A DNA stretch of 64,000 bases, taken from assembly GCA_963555705.1 (NCBI GenBank), contig OY743187.1, positions 14,770,133 through 14,834,132 on the forward strand. The letters run 5' to 3'. A program made the translations under genes and the position numbers. This DNA is from Ligustrum vulgare (lineage: Eukaryota > Streptophyta > Magnoliopsida > Lamiales > Oleaceae). The notes beneath the pieces are model-generated. The model did not search any database, was not told the origin of the DNA, and saw nothing but the letters and a program-made list of their open reading frames with translations. Positions 1 through 12,270 of this stretch are shown piece after piece. The stretch's first letter is position 1, and each line of letters begins with the position of its first letter.

Positions 1-28
1 CATCAGTAAGCTTACTCCTGTTCTTTAG

Positions 29-61
29 GGTGAGCACCCAGCTGAGGATATTGTGAAATAA
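29..61 (+). CDS. Possible terminal exon of a gene entering from the left edge
   Basis: A pyrimidine-rich tract ending in TTCTTTAG (21-28) looks like a splice acceptor. It is followed by an open frame of ten codons reading GEHPAEDIVK and a TAA stop at 59-61. The sequence after the stop is AT-rich and non-coding, as expected for a 3'UTR. I do not recognise the peptide, and the rest of the gene would be outside the window. The evidence is only the acceptor-like sequence and a short open frame, so this could easily be chance. Confidence 0.25.
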   Translation, partial: GEHPAEDIVK

Positions 62-1400
62 GGGTTGTATGAAGCATTGCTTAAAATTTTAAAACATGCT
101 CAGTACGCATGTCAGAGTGCAAAATTACAGACAACAAAATATCAGCAAAGTAGGAATATATACCCACTAAACCATCTGTTGCCCAAACTGTCCGAACCAT
201 TTGTAATATGCCTTTTTGGTTCTGAAAGTAACAAAAAAGCAACCCCTTTATTACCAAAGCATGAAACTTCATTCATAAATATAAATAAAGTAGTAACAGC
301 ACAATATTGTTCATTTTCAGAAAGAAATACATTCGCTAATATCGTTATTATTAAACAACCTAGCGTCAACTGAGAATAACTTAGCTTTGTATCTGCATCT
401 TAATCTTAATTGTATCAACATGATGCATCATTCATTCACCAAATGCTCCTGCGATTCTTCCCCATAAGAATTACCTCCACACTACACGCACAAAAATGCA
501 AGTAAAATCAGTAGAAACTTTCAAATGCTTAAATAAAGAAATCAAACATTTGGCCAGTTGGTTTAAACAGCAAGAAATTCAACATGAAAAGGGAAGAATC
601 CACATATTCCAAGAAAACCCATTTTCTCATATCAAAAGAAAAAAAAAATCAAGAATCAAAATTAACCTCTTTCGTTTGGAACAGGAAAACTCAACCTCTT
701 ATCCTCAAACTCAAGAGTTCGTGAAGCACCTCCACTACTCTTTTTTCAGCTTTTGGGTTAGCAGCTTCTACTCTCCTTGAATTCAAGTACGGAGAGGGCA
801 GAAGGGAAGTCCATTTTCTGCCACCTCTAATGATATCTTAGCTCTCTTCAGATGACCACATGTGTTTAACGACCCTTCACGTGCCAGCCTCTCCTCTTGT
901 GCAGTTGCCGCCAGTGAGGGATCCCAAAACTCCAAATCCAGATACAATCTCCCGCTTACATATTTTAGGGAAAAGAATTGAGTCCAAGAGGTGAAGAAGT
1001 GTAAATCTTCAGAAGCTTTACAGGAACCGGTGAAGAACTCCCGGGTCGACACAGCGGAGGTCGGTGGTGGGCGGAGGCGCATTTAAGGGTTGGCTTGACT
1101 TTCGTTTGGGAAAGAGAGGAGATATTTCCGCTCTCGATTTGCAGATTTCGTGGGATGAACGGAATGACAAAATGCTTTGGAAAACTTTCCCAGATGAAAA
1201 GACAGTTCCTTTGGAAAGTGGTTTCTTTGAGATTTGGGATATTGAAAATTGAAAATGTCAGATGAGTTGGTTGTAGGGTTTCTATTCTTTGACTCATTGT
1301 TACTTTACTTTATGTTATTTATTTTGCAAGCTTTTTCCTGCACTACCAAGCAGCGTCCAGGCGGGAATATTTGGGCAGGCTTCTCTCATACAACTATTCT
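62..1400. other. Non-coding or unassigned stretch
   Basis: No recognisable gene. The part from 780 to 1300 is richer in G and C than its surroundings. On the minus strand it has two overlapping open frames (about 110 and 99 codons) that match no family I know. It could be the 5' end of a minus-strand gene or an old transposon fragment; nothing in the sequence decides. Confidence 0.4.
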
Positions 1401-1413
1401 ACTTTTATATAGT

Positions 1414-1435
1414 TATAAGATAAGATAAGATAAGA
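1414..1435. repeat. (ATAAG)n short tandem repeat
   Basis: About four copies of ATAAG in a row, ending at TTTGA. A simple microsatellite. Confidence 0.8.
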
Positions 1436-1989
1436 TTTGAAAAGTTTGTAGAGGAAGCTTTTGAGATAAGCTCTAATTTCTCAAATAAACTCATCAACCA
1501 GACGGAGCTTATTTTAGTAGATGAAGCTTATAAGCTCATAAAAATAAGCTAGAAGGCTTACCAAACATACTCTCAGTTAAAATTCGCAAAAACTCAACTA
1601 TGTTTTGAAACTCATAAGATTTATGACAATACTTAATTATTATCAACTCCTAAAAATATTAGAATTAAGCAATTATAGCATGAGAATTTAAAAAGAAGAT
1701 GGAAATTTCCATCCAAATTTATATTTCCAGCCAGAATTCTAAAATACACCTGCTTGGCATTCCATTATTGGAGACCATTTCGACGACTTTGAGGATGTAA
1801 ACATTGAAAATATTTATTAAAAAATGACATAGCACAATTTAAAAATATAAAAATAGCAAGTCGTCAAATAAAATTTATTCTCCAATATATACAAATTACC
1901 AAAAAGTAAATTATAACTCTAAAACATCGTTGAGTCCATTACATTGATTTCTTTGCTTCAAGTCTTCAAACTTACATTATTCTATTAGA

Positions 1990-2500
1990 CTGTAATTGAT
2001 TGAAAATATGAAAAACGGATGGTAAGAAAATATTTTCTAGGAATTGATTTGCTTAGAAATTATTTTCATGTAAAATGTCAATTGGAAGTGTTTAATTGGA
2101 TTAATTTTCCATGTGAAAAAGGTTGAAAATTTTCCTAATTTTGTTATTTGATTGACATTATTTTTCATGACAAATAAAATAAAATTTAGCTATTTTAATC
2201 ATTTTTAAAAAAAAAAATCGCTCATTTGTACTTAATAATAGTAACGTTAATTTCTGAAAGAAAAAAAGTCAATTAACAATAACAAAAATGATCAAACATG
2301 AGGAAAAGACTTTTTCACCTGAGGTAGAAAATATCTTCTCACCAAATGGGTAAGAAAATATTTTCAAGGCAAATGATTAAGGTGTGCTTTAATTGGTTGT
2401 ATCATAAAAAATATTTTCAAAGTCAAATTTTTCAATCAAACGCCAAACAAACACAAAATCTTGAAAATATTTTTCATAATGTGATATTTTCTACGCAAAA
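1990..2500. repeat. Dispersed AT-rich MITE-like repeat
   Basis: The stretch around 1995-2075 (GATTGAAAATATGAAAAACG followed by a run with TATTTTCTAGGAATTGATTT) closely resembles 42531-42605. The part near 2210-2310 is found in inverse orientation near 16980-17090. The segment is therefore a member of a dispersed non-coding family. I see no coding capacity and cannot fix the ends of this copy. Confidence 0.5.
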
Positions 2501-2554
2501 TTAAGACAATCAATCATAACATTAATTCAACTTCCACTAGCATAGACACTTAAG

Positions 2555-2717
2555 CTCCATTTGGTAAACATATTTAAAAACATGTTATTTACAACACAAT
2601 TCTTTAAATCAGTTTTTAAAAATACACATTTTCTTTCTCCACTTTTCAATCACACATCTTACTTAGAAAACATAAAATAAACATATTTTTAAATACAAAA
2701 CTTTTAACAAACAGAGT
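2555..2717. mobile_element. Short MITE-like element with CTCTGTTTG-type ends
   Basis: The left end CTCCATTTGGTAAAC and the right end TTTTAACAAACAGAG form an imperfect inverted repeat. TTAA occurs just outside both ends. Related non-coding copies appear near 41780-41905 and 46630-46783. It looks like a small non-autonomous DNA element, but the family is uncertain. Confidence 0.45.
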
Positions 2718-2766
2718 TTAAATTATCATTTCTTTAGTTAATTAACAAATCTTTGAGGGAAAAAAT

Positions 2767-3836
2767 TAGAGGTGTTTTTCGGATGAAACAGATCGAAAAC
2801 AAGTGTTCCAAGTTCTGCTAAAAAAAATTGGAGTCAAAATGTTGTTACAAATTCCGTTCTAAAATTTTCAAAATACACAAACTTCATTCCAAACCGAAAT
2901 TTGAAAATTTTGGAAAATTCAAAAATTTCAAGTTTTCATTATTTAACATTTTATTAAGATTTATAATATTAATTATATAAAAAAGAAATTCGGGGAGTCG
3001 AATTATTGAAATAAAATGAGCTCCAAATTTCAACTAGTAAAAACTATAATTAAGGTTACAGACCACAAAAGATAATAAAATAAAAAATAACATCTACAAG
3101 TTGATTTAACATAATTTTTTTTTTTATCACGATCCAATAAATTAAAGATAACAAGGATAACAATTCTTGCAGTTTTTTCATCCTCGAATTCCATGTAGAT
3201 CTAACATTTTTCTTCAAATTTTGATTTTCTTGTAAACAATTAGTTCCACGCTCCAAAGTCCAACCCTGATCACACAAAATTTATTTTTTAGTTGGAACAT
3301 TTTCATTAATTGAATTTAACTATATAAAATAGGTCCTTTTTTTTATTTTTATTGAATGTCTAGTTTCTAATCATATCTTCTAATAAGTTATTGCTAGAAA
3401 GAATTATATCTGGTGTGTAAAATATTTTCTCACTACCAATGTACCTAAATTAAATCTTATGCTAAAATTAAAGTGTTGCTATAAGTAAAAATGTTACCTG
3501 TCAGTTATATATTACATCTCATGTTAATAATATTTTAATGTTATTAATTGTTCAATAAATTATTTTCTTAAATTTATATTATTAATCATAATGCAAATAC
3601 AAAAATTCTCGAAATTTATTCGGAAAAAACCAAATTTTTTGGATCGGAATTTTTTCGGAACTTATGAAATTTTTGGATCAACGTTTTGAAATTTTTGGAA
3701 TTTTGAAACTTGTTCCAATTCCAATTCAACTTTTTTCAAATAATTTCGAATTTCAGAAGGGTGGAACGAAGAATTTTGGAAAATTTCAGAACAGAGTTTG
3801 ACAGAATTAGATTTTTCAATCCAATTTGCAGCCCTA
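2767..3836. mobile_element. Non-autonomous hAT-like element
   Basis: The left end TAGAGGTGTTTTTCGG and the right end, read from outside as TAGGGCTGCAAATTGG, resemble hAT terminal inverted repeats. The flanking 8 bases are GAAAAAAT (2759-2766) and AAAAAAAT (3837-3844), a 7/8 match to the 8-bp duplication hAT elements make; because both are A-runs this support is weak. The interior is AT-rich, partly self-complementary (2830-2950 resembles 3640-3790 inverted) and has no transposase. The right part is repeated downstream. Confidence 0.55.
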
Positions 3837-5640
3837 AAAAAAATTAAAATAAAATCCTATGTTCTTTAACACAGTCATATTTATAATTTTTTTGTTTGTG
3901 TTTTTGAGGTAAAATGTGAGGTTAAAAACTTGAGAGAGATGGTATGTATGGTTAAAAAGTGGTTTGAAAAATTGTGTTGCTTATAAATTGATTTATAAGC
4001 TTATGTTTGGCAAATGTTTTTAGTTAATAGTCAAATAATGCAATTTTTTAGAGATAAAATATTTTGCTGAAAAATATATTGCGAAAATGACTTCGTTTAA
4101 AAAGTTGTTTGAAGAAGTGTATTGTTTATAAATTTGTTTATAAATTATCAAATGAAGGCAAAATTGTAATGATATTGTAAAATAATATAGGCTTTGTTTA
4201 TTCAATACGGGATTTTTTCCAACCCTAATGATACTATAACATATTTGACCTTGACAAAAATATCAACAAATTTGAAAATGTACAAAAAAAAAATCAGAAT
4301 TTTTGGATTGAAATATGTTCGGAATACTTTGGAAATTTTTGGATCAAAGTTTCGAAAGTTTTGGAATTTTGAAACTTGTTCCAATTCCAATTCAACTTTT
4401 TTCGAAGAATTTCGGATTTCAGAAGGGTGGAATCGAAGAATTTTGGAAAAATTCAAAACAGAGTTTGACGGAATTAAGTTTTCCAATCCAATTTGCAGCC
4501 CTAAGAAAAATTAAAATAAAAGCCTATGTTCTTTAACACTGTTATATTTATAATTTTGTTTTTTTGTATTTTTGAGGTATAATGTGAGGTTAAAAACTGG
4601 AGGGAGAAGGTATGTATGGTTAAAGTGGTTTCAGAAATTGTGTTTCTTGTAAATTGATTTATAAGCCTATGTTTGGCAAAAGTTTTTAGTTTATAGTCAA
4701 ATAATGTAATTTTTTAGAGATAAAATATGTTGTTGAAAAATATATTGCAAAAATGAGTTCGTTTAAAAAGTTGTTTGAAAAAGTGTATTGTTTATAAATT
4801 TGTTTATAAATTATCAAATGAAGGCAAAATTGTAATGATATTGTTAAATAATATAGGCTTTGTTTATTCAATACCGGATTTTTTCCAACCCTAATGATAC
4901 TATAACATATTTAACCCTAATGATACTATAACATATTTGACCTTGACAAAAATATCAACAAATTTGCAAATGTACAAAAAAAAATCAAAATTTTTGGATC
5001 GAAATATGTTCGGAATACTTTAGAAATTTTTGGATCAAAGTTTCGAAAGTTTTGGAATTTTGAAACTTGTTCCAATTCCAATTCAACTTTTTTAGAAGAA
5101 TTTCGGATTTCAAAAGTTTTGGATTTTCAGAAGGGTGGAATTGAAGAATTTTGGAAAAATTCAGAACAGAGTTTGACGAAATTAAATTTTTCAATCCAAT
5201 TTGCAGCCCTAAGAAAAATTAAAATAAAAGCCTATGTTCTTTAACATTGTTATATTTATAATTTTTTTGTTTTTGTTTTTGAGGTAAAATGTGAGGTTAA
5301 AAACTTGAGGGAGACGGTATGTATGGTTAAAAAGTGGTTTCAAAAATTGTGTTGCTTGTAAATTGATTTATAAGCCTATGTTTGGCAAAAGTTTTTAGTT
5401 TATAGTCAAATAATGTAATTTTTTAGAGATAAAATATGTTATTAAAAAATATATTGCGAAAATGAGTTCGTTTAAAATGTTGTTTGGAGAAGTGTATTAT
5501 TTATAAATTATCAAAGGCTAAATTGTAATGATATCGTCAAATAATATAGGCTTTGTTTATTCAATACGGGACTTTTTCCAATCCTAATGATGCTATAACA
5601 TATTTGACCTTTACAAAAATATCAACAAATTTGCAAATGT
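3597..5640. repeat. Three tandem copies of a 670-710-bp unit
   Basis: The landmark CAGAAGGGTGGA occurs at 3754, 4420 and 5128, and the surrounding sequence can be followed through all three copies, giving periods of 666 and 708 bp. Each unit holds the right 240 bp of the hAT-like element plus about 430 bp of its right flank. The longer spacing comes from a duplicated block in which AACCCTAATGATACTATAAC occurs twice (about 4887 and 4913) and a 17-bp insertion near 5111. There is no coding capacity. Confidence 0.85.
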
Positions 5641-5866
5641 ACAACATTTCACTGCATGAGACTGGACAAATTTTACCATATCATTGGTTGCAGATCTTTT
5701 CGTGCACCAGATTTTTTATCGCTGAAACATTGGCAATTGGCATTCATCACACACGTGCCCGACAACGTCTGTCATGTTGCTGCCATCAGTATCGTACAAG
5801 ATTCCCAACCGTGTCCTTAGTTGTCTAAATTTATGTCCTGTAGATTTTTTTAAGAATGAATTTTGT

Positions 5867-5870
<4 letters not shown>

Positions 5871-5916
<46 letters not shown>
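5871..5916. repeat. 46-base poly-T tract
   Basis: An uninterrupted run of 46 T, with another shorter A/T run at 5941-5960. It may be an old poly-A tail read on the minus strand, but I see no retroposon body attached. Confidence 0.9.
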
Positions 5917-5917
<1 letters not shown>

Positions 5918-7372
5918 AGAAATAGTAGTTGAAAAGAACTTTTTTTTTAAAAAAAAAATTTACATTAAAAAAATTCATGAACATGTGATTCAAAATGACA
6001 TTGAAAAAAAATCAATTTTATTTAGCCTTTATTCTAGTCACATTATTCAAAAACTCATTTTTTACCAAACTCATTTAGATTAGATTCTACAAATAAAAAC
6101 ATTTGCAAGTAATGCAGATTTTTTTGTACTTTTAAAGTACATTCTCCGAAGAATCATTATTACATAGCTCATTTTTTTAGGGGGTGCCCTGGGGTTGGGG
6201 GGGTTCAGAAATCAAGTTCAAAAAAGGGCTAAATTTAGCTTATATGAGAAGTTGAAGTTATATTTAATGAAAATTCTAAATTGAATTTGATTGTTAGGGG
6301 TTTTTCGATTTGTAAATGTGATAAACCTTCAATCTTTCATTGGAAAAGGTCTTGTGCTTTTTAGGAGATTATTGTTGGAATATTTTGTATATAGTGACGA
6401 CAAAAAAAATAAAGAAAATTATATGAAATTTATGCCGACAAATGGATGGAGTAATGACAAGGAAACAAGAAAAAGAAAAGAAAATGAAAGAAACAAAGTC
6501 AAGGTAAGTGTTGAACTCTTTGTCCTTAAATCGAATTTGCCTCTCAACGGTGCCTATGGTTTATGGCAATCAACTCCTAAAATACAACGACTCCTACTTG
6601 TGTTTGTGTTTGTAGCACTCCAAAACAAGCACAAAGAATCAAAATATGGTTTTCTACTCCAAAATGAAATTGAAAAAGGAGAATCAGAATTATGCAACAA
6701 GAATGCAAGAATTTTATTTAATGGAAGATGAGAAAATGATATTGTTATTGCATATCATTGGTATGAAGAATATGGCATCCCAATAGTTCTATTTATAGAT
6801 GATGAAGGGTTGTGGATGAAGTGGTGTGAAGTCAAACAATGCATCATTTCGAAAAGACACAACTTTTTGGACTATCATGCGATCGAAAGGTTATAAGCCG
6901 TATAATCGCATGGCTTTACGCGAAACTGAATTTTTAATAAAAACAATTGACGTGTGATCGTATGGTTAAAAATTCGACCAACTGTTTCCTTCTTCGATCC
7001 CCGTTTATATGCCTCGAAGCGACTAAGTGGCAAACTATTTTTCCTAAAGGGATTGGGTTTCTACCAACTTTTTCCTTCTTTGATCCCCGTTTGTATGCCT
7101 CGAAGCGGCCAAGTGGCAAACTATTTTGACTAAACGGATTGGGTCGGACTTGAATATTTGGTCGAAATTGACATGAAATCACTTTAGTTGATTTTCATTT
7201 TTTCGATTATTAAATCAATATCTAACATTTATGTTCGATGATTGAAGGTGTACTGGGAACAAGTGAGCATTGAAATCTTCTTCTCGAAGGGAGGGAAATA
7301 TTCGCATCGGTGGGATCTTATTGTGGTTTTCAAAAAAGGAGTAGTCTATTTATGGTTTCCTTGGGAGAGATG
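5917..7372. other. Unassigned stretch, possibly old LTR sequence
   Basis: An open frame of 146 codons at 6291-6731 matches no family I know and has composition like non-coding DNA. The stretch around 6840-6960 (CACAACTTTTTGGAC and neighbours) resembles sequences common in plant retrotransposon LTRs, but I cannot find paired ends. I assign no gene here. Confidence 0.35.
6977..7148. repeat. 86-bp tandem duplication
   Basis: The block starting ACCAACTGTTTCCTTCTTCG at 6977 is repeated from 7063 with few changes (CCCCGTTTATATGCC against CCCCGTTTGTATGCC). It is a local tandem duplication in non-coding DNA. Confidence 0.85.
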
Positions 7373-7380
7373 ATAATGTA

Positions 7381-7682
7381 TAGTGATGGCAACGAGGCCG
7401 TCGAGGCGGGTATCCCAACCCGTGTCTCGTTCGATGATTTTTCTTTTTTGCCAAATCCGAGCCCATGGGTTTCAGGGCGAGGCAGGTAAACCCTGCCGCC
7501 TTTTTTAGATTTTTTTATTTTTTCAATTTTTTTCCTTTTTTTTAATTAATTATTCGGGCGCAGGTTTGAGGCAGCCAAAACCTATCCCACCTTGTGACCC
7601 GCTCCGGTTGCTTGAACCCGCCCCATTGATCAGCGAGGCAAGTTTTAAGCCCCATTCGAGTCGGGTTTTTTTGCGATCGCTA
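7381..7682. mobile_element. hAT-type MITE, 302 bp, with 8-bp target duplication
   Basis: The ends are TAGTGATGGCAA on the left and, read inward from the right, TAGCGATCGCAA. They are flanked by ATAATGTA (7373-7380) and ATAATGTT (7683-7690), a 7/8 match, as expected for hAT insertion. The interior is much richer in G+C than its flanks and has no transposase frame, so it is a non-autonomous element. Confidence 0.75.
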
Positions 7683-7690
7683 ATAATGTT

Positions 7691-9087
7691 TGAGGCATGA
7701 ACTGGCAACACTGTACGACACACCGTCTCCGTAATGAAGTCACTCAAGTCGTCAAAAGCTACAACACAATTATTATTAGCTGTTGATAGACTCATGAATC
7801 CGAGTAGAAAAGTTTATTACCCCATCGCGAGACTCGATTATTCTTATTAATTTAGTAAGATATAAAAATATCTAAGTTATCCTACACATCAATATGGATG
7901 GAATGTTATAGTAATTTGTATATAATTTTTTTATAAAATGTTTATTATATGTTTTTATCTCAATTTAATTCTTATTTATCGTCTTAGGTATGAAGTTAAA
8001 AATATACGTCAACAATACTGATATGTTGTCCATGGTGTCTCTTATGATGCCCATTGATACACGACAATTTAGCCTATGTTGGATGATTTTTTTTTTTTTT
8101 TTTATAAATAGAATTACGAAACCCATAAAGTTCTGGCCGATTCTGAGATGATGGAACAGTTATGTAGAAATATGCAGCCTGACGTCTATCACAGTCAATT
8201 ACTAAATTTCATCCACGTGTCAACATATAATTGGGTGCAAAGTTTATAAAGACAAAATTTTACATTACTGAACAGGGGCTTTATATTGGAGCAGTGCGAC
8301 ATCAAATTGGTGCACAACTGATCAATTTCGTATATATCAATGTGTTGATGTGTTAAAATATGCTGCATAATTATTAAAATAGTTCGTTAAATGCACGTCA
8401 TGAGATTGTAACATAACTAACTTGATAAAAATATGATAAAAATTTCGATGGATTTACATTGGGAAGTTTCTCTTCACTATTACATAAAATTTACATTAAC
8501 CACATTTCATGAGAAGGGAAGGTGTGTAGACTTTTTTATTCGCACGATATAAACATCATAGTACGACATGCAATTATTAACTTAAAGTTGAAATCATACA
8601 AAATAACCATCAGAATATGATGTTCAATTATTCATTAGCAAGTCGAAATCGCGTTTTGGAATCAATCATTACTTTCCGACCACATTTCGAAATCAATAAC
8701 CACGTGGCGGTGAATGATGTGAAGTAGCCTGTGAGTATTTTTTTGTATGAATTTGACAAAAAATATTCCTCTTTGTTCAAAAATTGGGGTGGTGGGGACT
8801 GCATCAATGAACTGTCAATTTTCAATTATTTTAGCTTTGTAGTCCAATCGATTTTGAGAAATCAAGGATATAATAAATCTTCTCCACAAGTCCACAACTT
8901 TTGTATTGTGTAGATTTAAAACAACCAAAAAACAAAAATTCCTATGAAATCAGATGATGAGATGACTTCCTAATCAACTACTAATTAGACATAATTTGTG
9001 GACTTCAATTTTGATTTTAAAACTCTAATTAAGCCGACTAAACAGTGATCTCATCACTTGATTCCATAAAATTTTCGACCAAAAAAA
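7691..9087. other. Non-coding AT-rich stretch
   Basis: No gene, RNA or complete element recognised. It contains a T-run near 8086-8103 and only short open frames (up to 65 codons) without family resemblance. Confidence 0.5.
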
Positions 9088-9089
9088 TA

Positions 9090-9372
9090 CTCCTCTGTTC
9101 CATGAAGATAGATTTTTTTCTCCCCACATAGATTAAGAAAGTGTAATTAATGTAATTGAAAATATAAATATTCTTGCATTTTACCTAATATATTCCTACA
9201 TTAAACAATGAAATAAATATGATTAGTTTATGTTTGTTGATAATAATGAACATTAAAATAAGGGTAAATTAGAAAATTAAAAAGAAAAATTAGATTTTCA
9301 ATAAAGAAAGTGACATATAATTTGGGACGAAAAAATAAAGAATAAAAGTCTATCTTCACGGAACGAAGGGAG
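9090..9372. mobile_element. Stowaway (Tc1/mariner) MITE, 283 bp
   Basis: The ends CTCCTCTGTTCCATGAAGA and TCTTCACGGAACGAAGGGAG are inverted copies of each other and match the Stowaway terminal motif CTCCCTCCGTTCC. Each is flanked by TA (9088-9089 and 9373-9374), the Tc1/mariner target duplication. The AT-rich interior has no open frame. Confidence 0.85.
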
Positions 9373-9374
9373 TA

Positions 9375-10425
9375 ATTTATTTGAGAATGAATATTTAAAA
9401 AGTGGTATAAAATCTAAATGACGAATTTGCTAACAACTGGTTTATGCTCTATATTATCGGAAAGTGTACGAATGATGTTATCATAAACAATAAAATTGCA
9501 AGCTCCCTAACCAGAGTATCGCGTGTTTTTCCTATTATTTATGCTTTCTTGCTTGTGTGTTGGGGTGACTGCTCTCCGTGGGATATCTCAAGAGCTGGAG
9601 GGACAGTGTATCTAGTGTGGGTCCTGTGGTTCTTGAGGTATGAGGCGAACTTCATAAATTAGGTCCCTACCTGATGCCTTTGGTGTTTGGTTTAAAAATT
9701 TCTACAACAATTTTGTATCAAACTCAATAAAGTTAAAATGGTAAAATAAACATAAATCCAAGTTTAGTCTAATTCAAAGGAATAATCATTAACTCAATGT
9801 AGAGAAATAAACAAGTTCATAAATTTCTTCCAACAATCACAAGAAACAAAATATTCCAAGTGAAGACGAGAGCATTGCCTCAAAGAGGCTTGATGAAAGG
9901 AGGATTTATCTCACAAATGTCTTCACACATGAAGAGAGCAAATGAACTACCAAGTTATTTTGGGTTTGGGAAGTAGTTGTCGACTACTTTTTTCGGTCTG
10001 TTGAAATCTGAAACAATATAATTGTCACTGTAATGTCGTGTAACTTTACAGTAATTGCAATGTTGTGTAATTGTAATTATTGTAACATTACAATCCTCAT
10101 AATTGTTTCGCAGGATTAACAAAATAAATCAAATCTAAATTCAGTATATCTAAACAATTTTTACAAAAAAAAAAAAAAAATTGGATTATTGACTTAATCC
10201 ACGTATCAAAAAGTAAAAATAAAAATTGTATCGAATTAGAAAAAAATGGATTATGGATCTGATAGTGCACAACAGATAATGGGATGGAAAATTGTATCGA
10301 ATTAGAAAAATCAAATTAGAAAAAAATGTATTATGAATATGATAGTTCACAACAAATAATGGGATGGAAAATCTTCTTCAATAAGATGAAAACCCAGAAT
10401 CAATATATAATAAAGTAAGGTTGCG
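9375..10425. other. Non-coding stretch with a local duplication
   Basis: No gene recognised. Around 10222-10370 a block of about 67 bp starting AAAATTGTATCGAATTAG is repeated, followed by a partial third copy with the same GATAATGGGATGG ending. The right end (10421-10430) is the left half of the site hit by the copia element. Confidence 0.5.
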
Positions 10426-10430
10426 TTTGA

Positions 10431-10885
10431 TGTAAGGATTTTAATCAATCGTGTGGGCTTATATGTGAATTATTGTGTATTGAATAAAAAGCTATCAATT
10501 TTAGTTAAGCACATTTAAAGTGATCTAATAAGGATTTTATATATCGGGTTTTAATGCATCTAAAATAATGTGTGGGCTTTTATGTGTAGATACCAGACCA
10601 TTACCTAATTCATGATGGGCCGGATTAGGTTAACTGACAATTCAGTATATAAAGTCGGTTATGGTCCCTGAATCATACGTACTGTTCATTCTGTCTGACA
10701 TCCCATCATCAGAGAGAAAATAAGGACTACGTATTGATTTAGAAGATCCAAACACTGTAATCGTTCATCATGAATCACGTTTGATTAAGGTACGCTTCCG
10801 CTTCAGTTATTTAATTCTTGATAATTCAGCATGATGATTTTGGATCCTGAATAAATAATTTATATGTGAAATAAATTATCTAACA
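10431..10885 (+). repeat. 5' LTR of the copia element
   Basis: 455 bp, TGTAAGGATT to TCTAACA. It includes a likely promoter (TATAAAG near 10646) and is about 96% identical by eye to the 3' LTR. Confidence 0.93.
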
Positions 10886-10887
10886 AT

Positions 10888-10899
10888 TGGTATCAGAGC
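10888..10899 (+). promoter_or_regulatory. Primer-binding site, initiator Met tRNA
   Basis: TGGTATCAGAGC, complementary to the 3' end of plant initiator Met tRNA, two bases after the 5' LTR. Confidence 0.92.
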
Positions 10900-11364
10900 C
10901 AACATCGTGTTGAATTATCAGATCAATTTTACACGCATATATGTAAAACCCTATTATGTGCGTATGTATATGCAAGCCAAGTTTCTGATTTTCGCAACTC
11001 TCTGTTTTCGAAATTATACACACAGCAAAATTGATTTATGAATATGCATACTATATGCAAGATTTGCTCACTACTGTGAGAACTCAAATGAATACAGATT
11101 CAACCGTTTCTTATTAGCTTTACATGAGAACGAGTATATTGATTTTAGTTAGGTAATGAAAATCAGTTTTCTGTATATCATGTATATAAAATTTGTTGAA
11201 GCTCGAAAATCAGGTATTGAATTCGGCTTTTGAGGTTTGGATTTTATGGAACCTGATATTTGTGGTTTGGTCGAAATCGGGTTATGGGGTAATGAAATTT
11301 TATGTATATTCTTGAGTTTGGTGTTGAATTTGTGGATGAAATCGATTGTGGTTGAGATTGTTGT

Positions 11365-11610
11365 GTGAATCTGGTCGGAGTTGGGGATGAAAAGCCGCTC
11401 ACTGCGCGTTGCGCGCGGTGGAGTACGACGTCGCCGCACGGGATGGTGTTCGATTTAGCCATCAACGGCATGGGCGTGGAACGCCAAGGATGGCGCTGCA
11501 CGTCGCAGCGTTGGGAACTGACTGCGCGACTGAGGTGGGCAGCACCGTTAGGTGCGGACTGTTTTTGCGACGGCGACTGCGGCTAGGGTTTGCAAACCCT
11601 AGCTGTGCGA
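11365..11610 (+). other. GC-rich island in the copia leader
   Basis: About 240 bp of strongly GC-rich sequence (for example GCGCGTTGCGCGCGGTGG near 11404) inside an otherwise AT-rich leader. Open frames of 73-96 codons cross it on both strands, but none matches a known family. It may be a captured host fragment or simply a structured part of this family's leader. Confidence 0.5.
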
Positions 11611-11744
11611 TTTTGAACCAGGGATTTAGGCCGTAAATTTGAATTCTTCAGGGTGTGCTGTGCAATTTTGGATAATTATGGTTATTTTCACATCAGGTCC
11701 TCCCTGTTTGTTGTGTATTAATGTTTAAACCCTGAAGTTCTTGA

Positions 11745-12270
11745 TTTTATAACTTCAGCCCCTAAAGTTATGAAATTATTTAAGTTGACCCTTAAAGTTT
11801 GAAATTTTTTTAATTCAGCCCCTAATGTTTGAGAATTTTCAAAACTGGTCCCTAAAGCTTGAAAATTCTCTAATTTGGTCCCTTAAAGTTTGAAAATTTT
11901 CATTTTCAGTCCATAAAGTTTGAAAATTTTCTAATAAAGCACCTAAAGTTATGAAATTCTTTAATTTGGTCCTTAAAGTTTGAAAATTTTGTAATTCAGT
12001 CACTAAAGTTTGGAAATTTTCAAAAATGGTCCTTAAAGTTTGAACTTTTTTTAAAATTAAGTCCCTAAAGTTTGGGAATTTTCTAAATTGGCTCCTAAAG
12101 TTTGAAAATTTTCAAAATCAACCTTTAAAGATTGAAAATTTTCAATTTTGGACCTCTAAAGTTTGATTTTCTTTCAAATTGGGACTTAAAGTTTGGAATT
12201 TATCTAAATTGACCAATAAAGTTTTGGGAAATTTATATTTTAAGTACTTCAAGCTTAAAATTTTACATAA
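11745..12270 (+). repeat. Degenerate ~30-bp minisatellite in the copia leader
   Basis: Around 17 diverged copies of a unit like GTCCCTAAAGTTTGAAAATT followed by TTCTAATTTG or similar. The core AAAGTTTGAAAATTTT is visible in most copies. It lies between the GC-rich island and the 201-bp duplication, upstream of gag. Confidence 0.9.

Noticed and set aside
783..1297. Two minus-strand open frames of 99 and 110 codons
   Set aside because: They overlap in different frames, match nothing I recognise and have no convincing splice partners.
6291..6731. 146-codon open frame
   Set aside because: It starts at a non-ATG codon, has no family motif and has composition like its non-coding surroundings; more likely old LTR-like DNA.
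11149..11636. Several overlapping open frames in the copia leader
   Set aside because: They follow from GC-rich sequence with few stops on both strands; none shows a domain.
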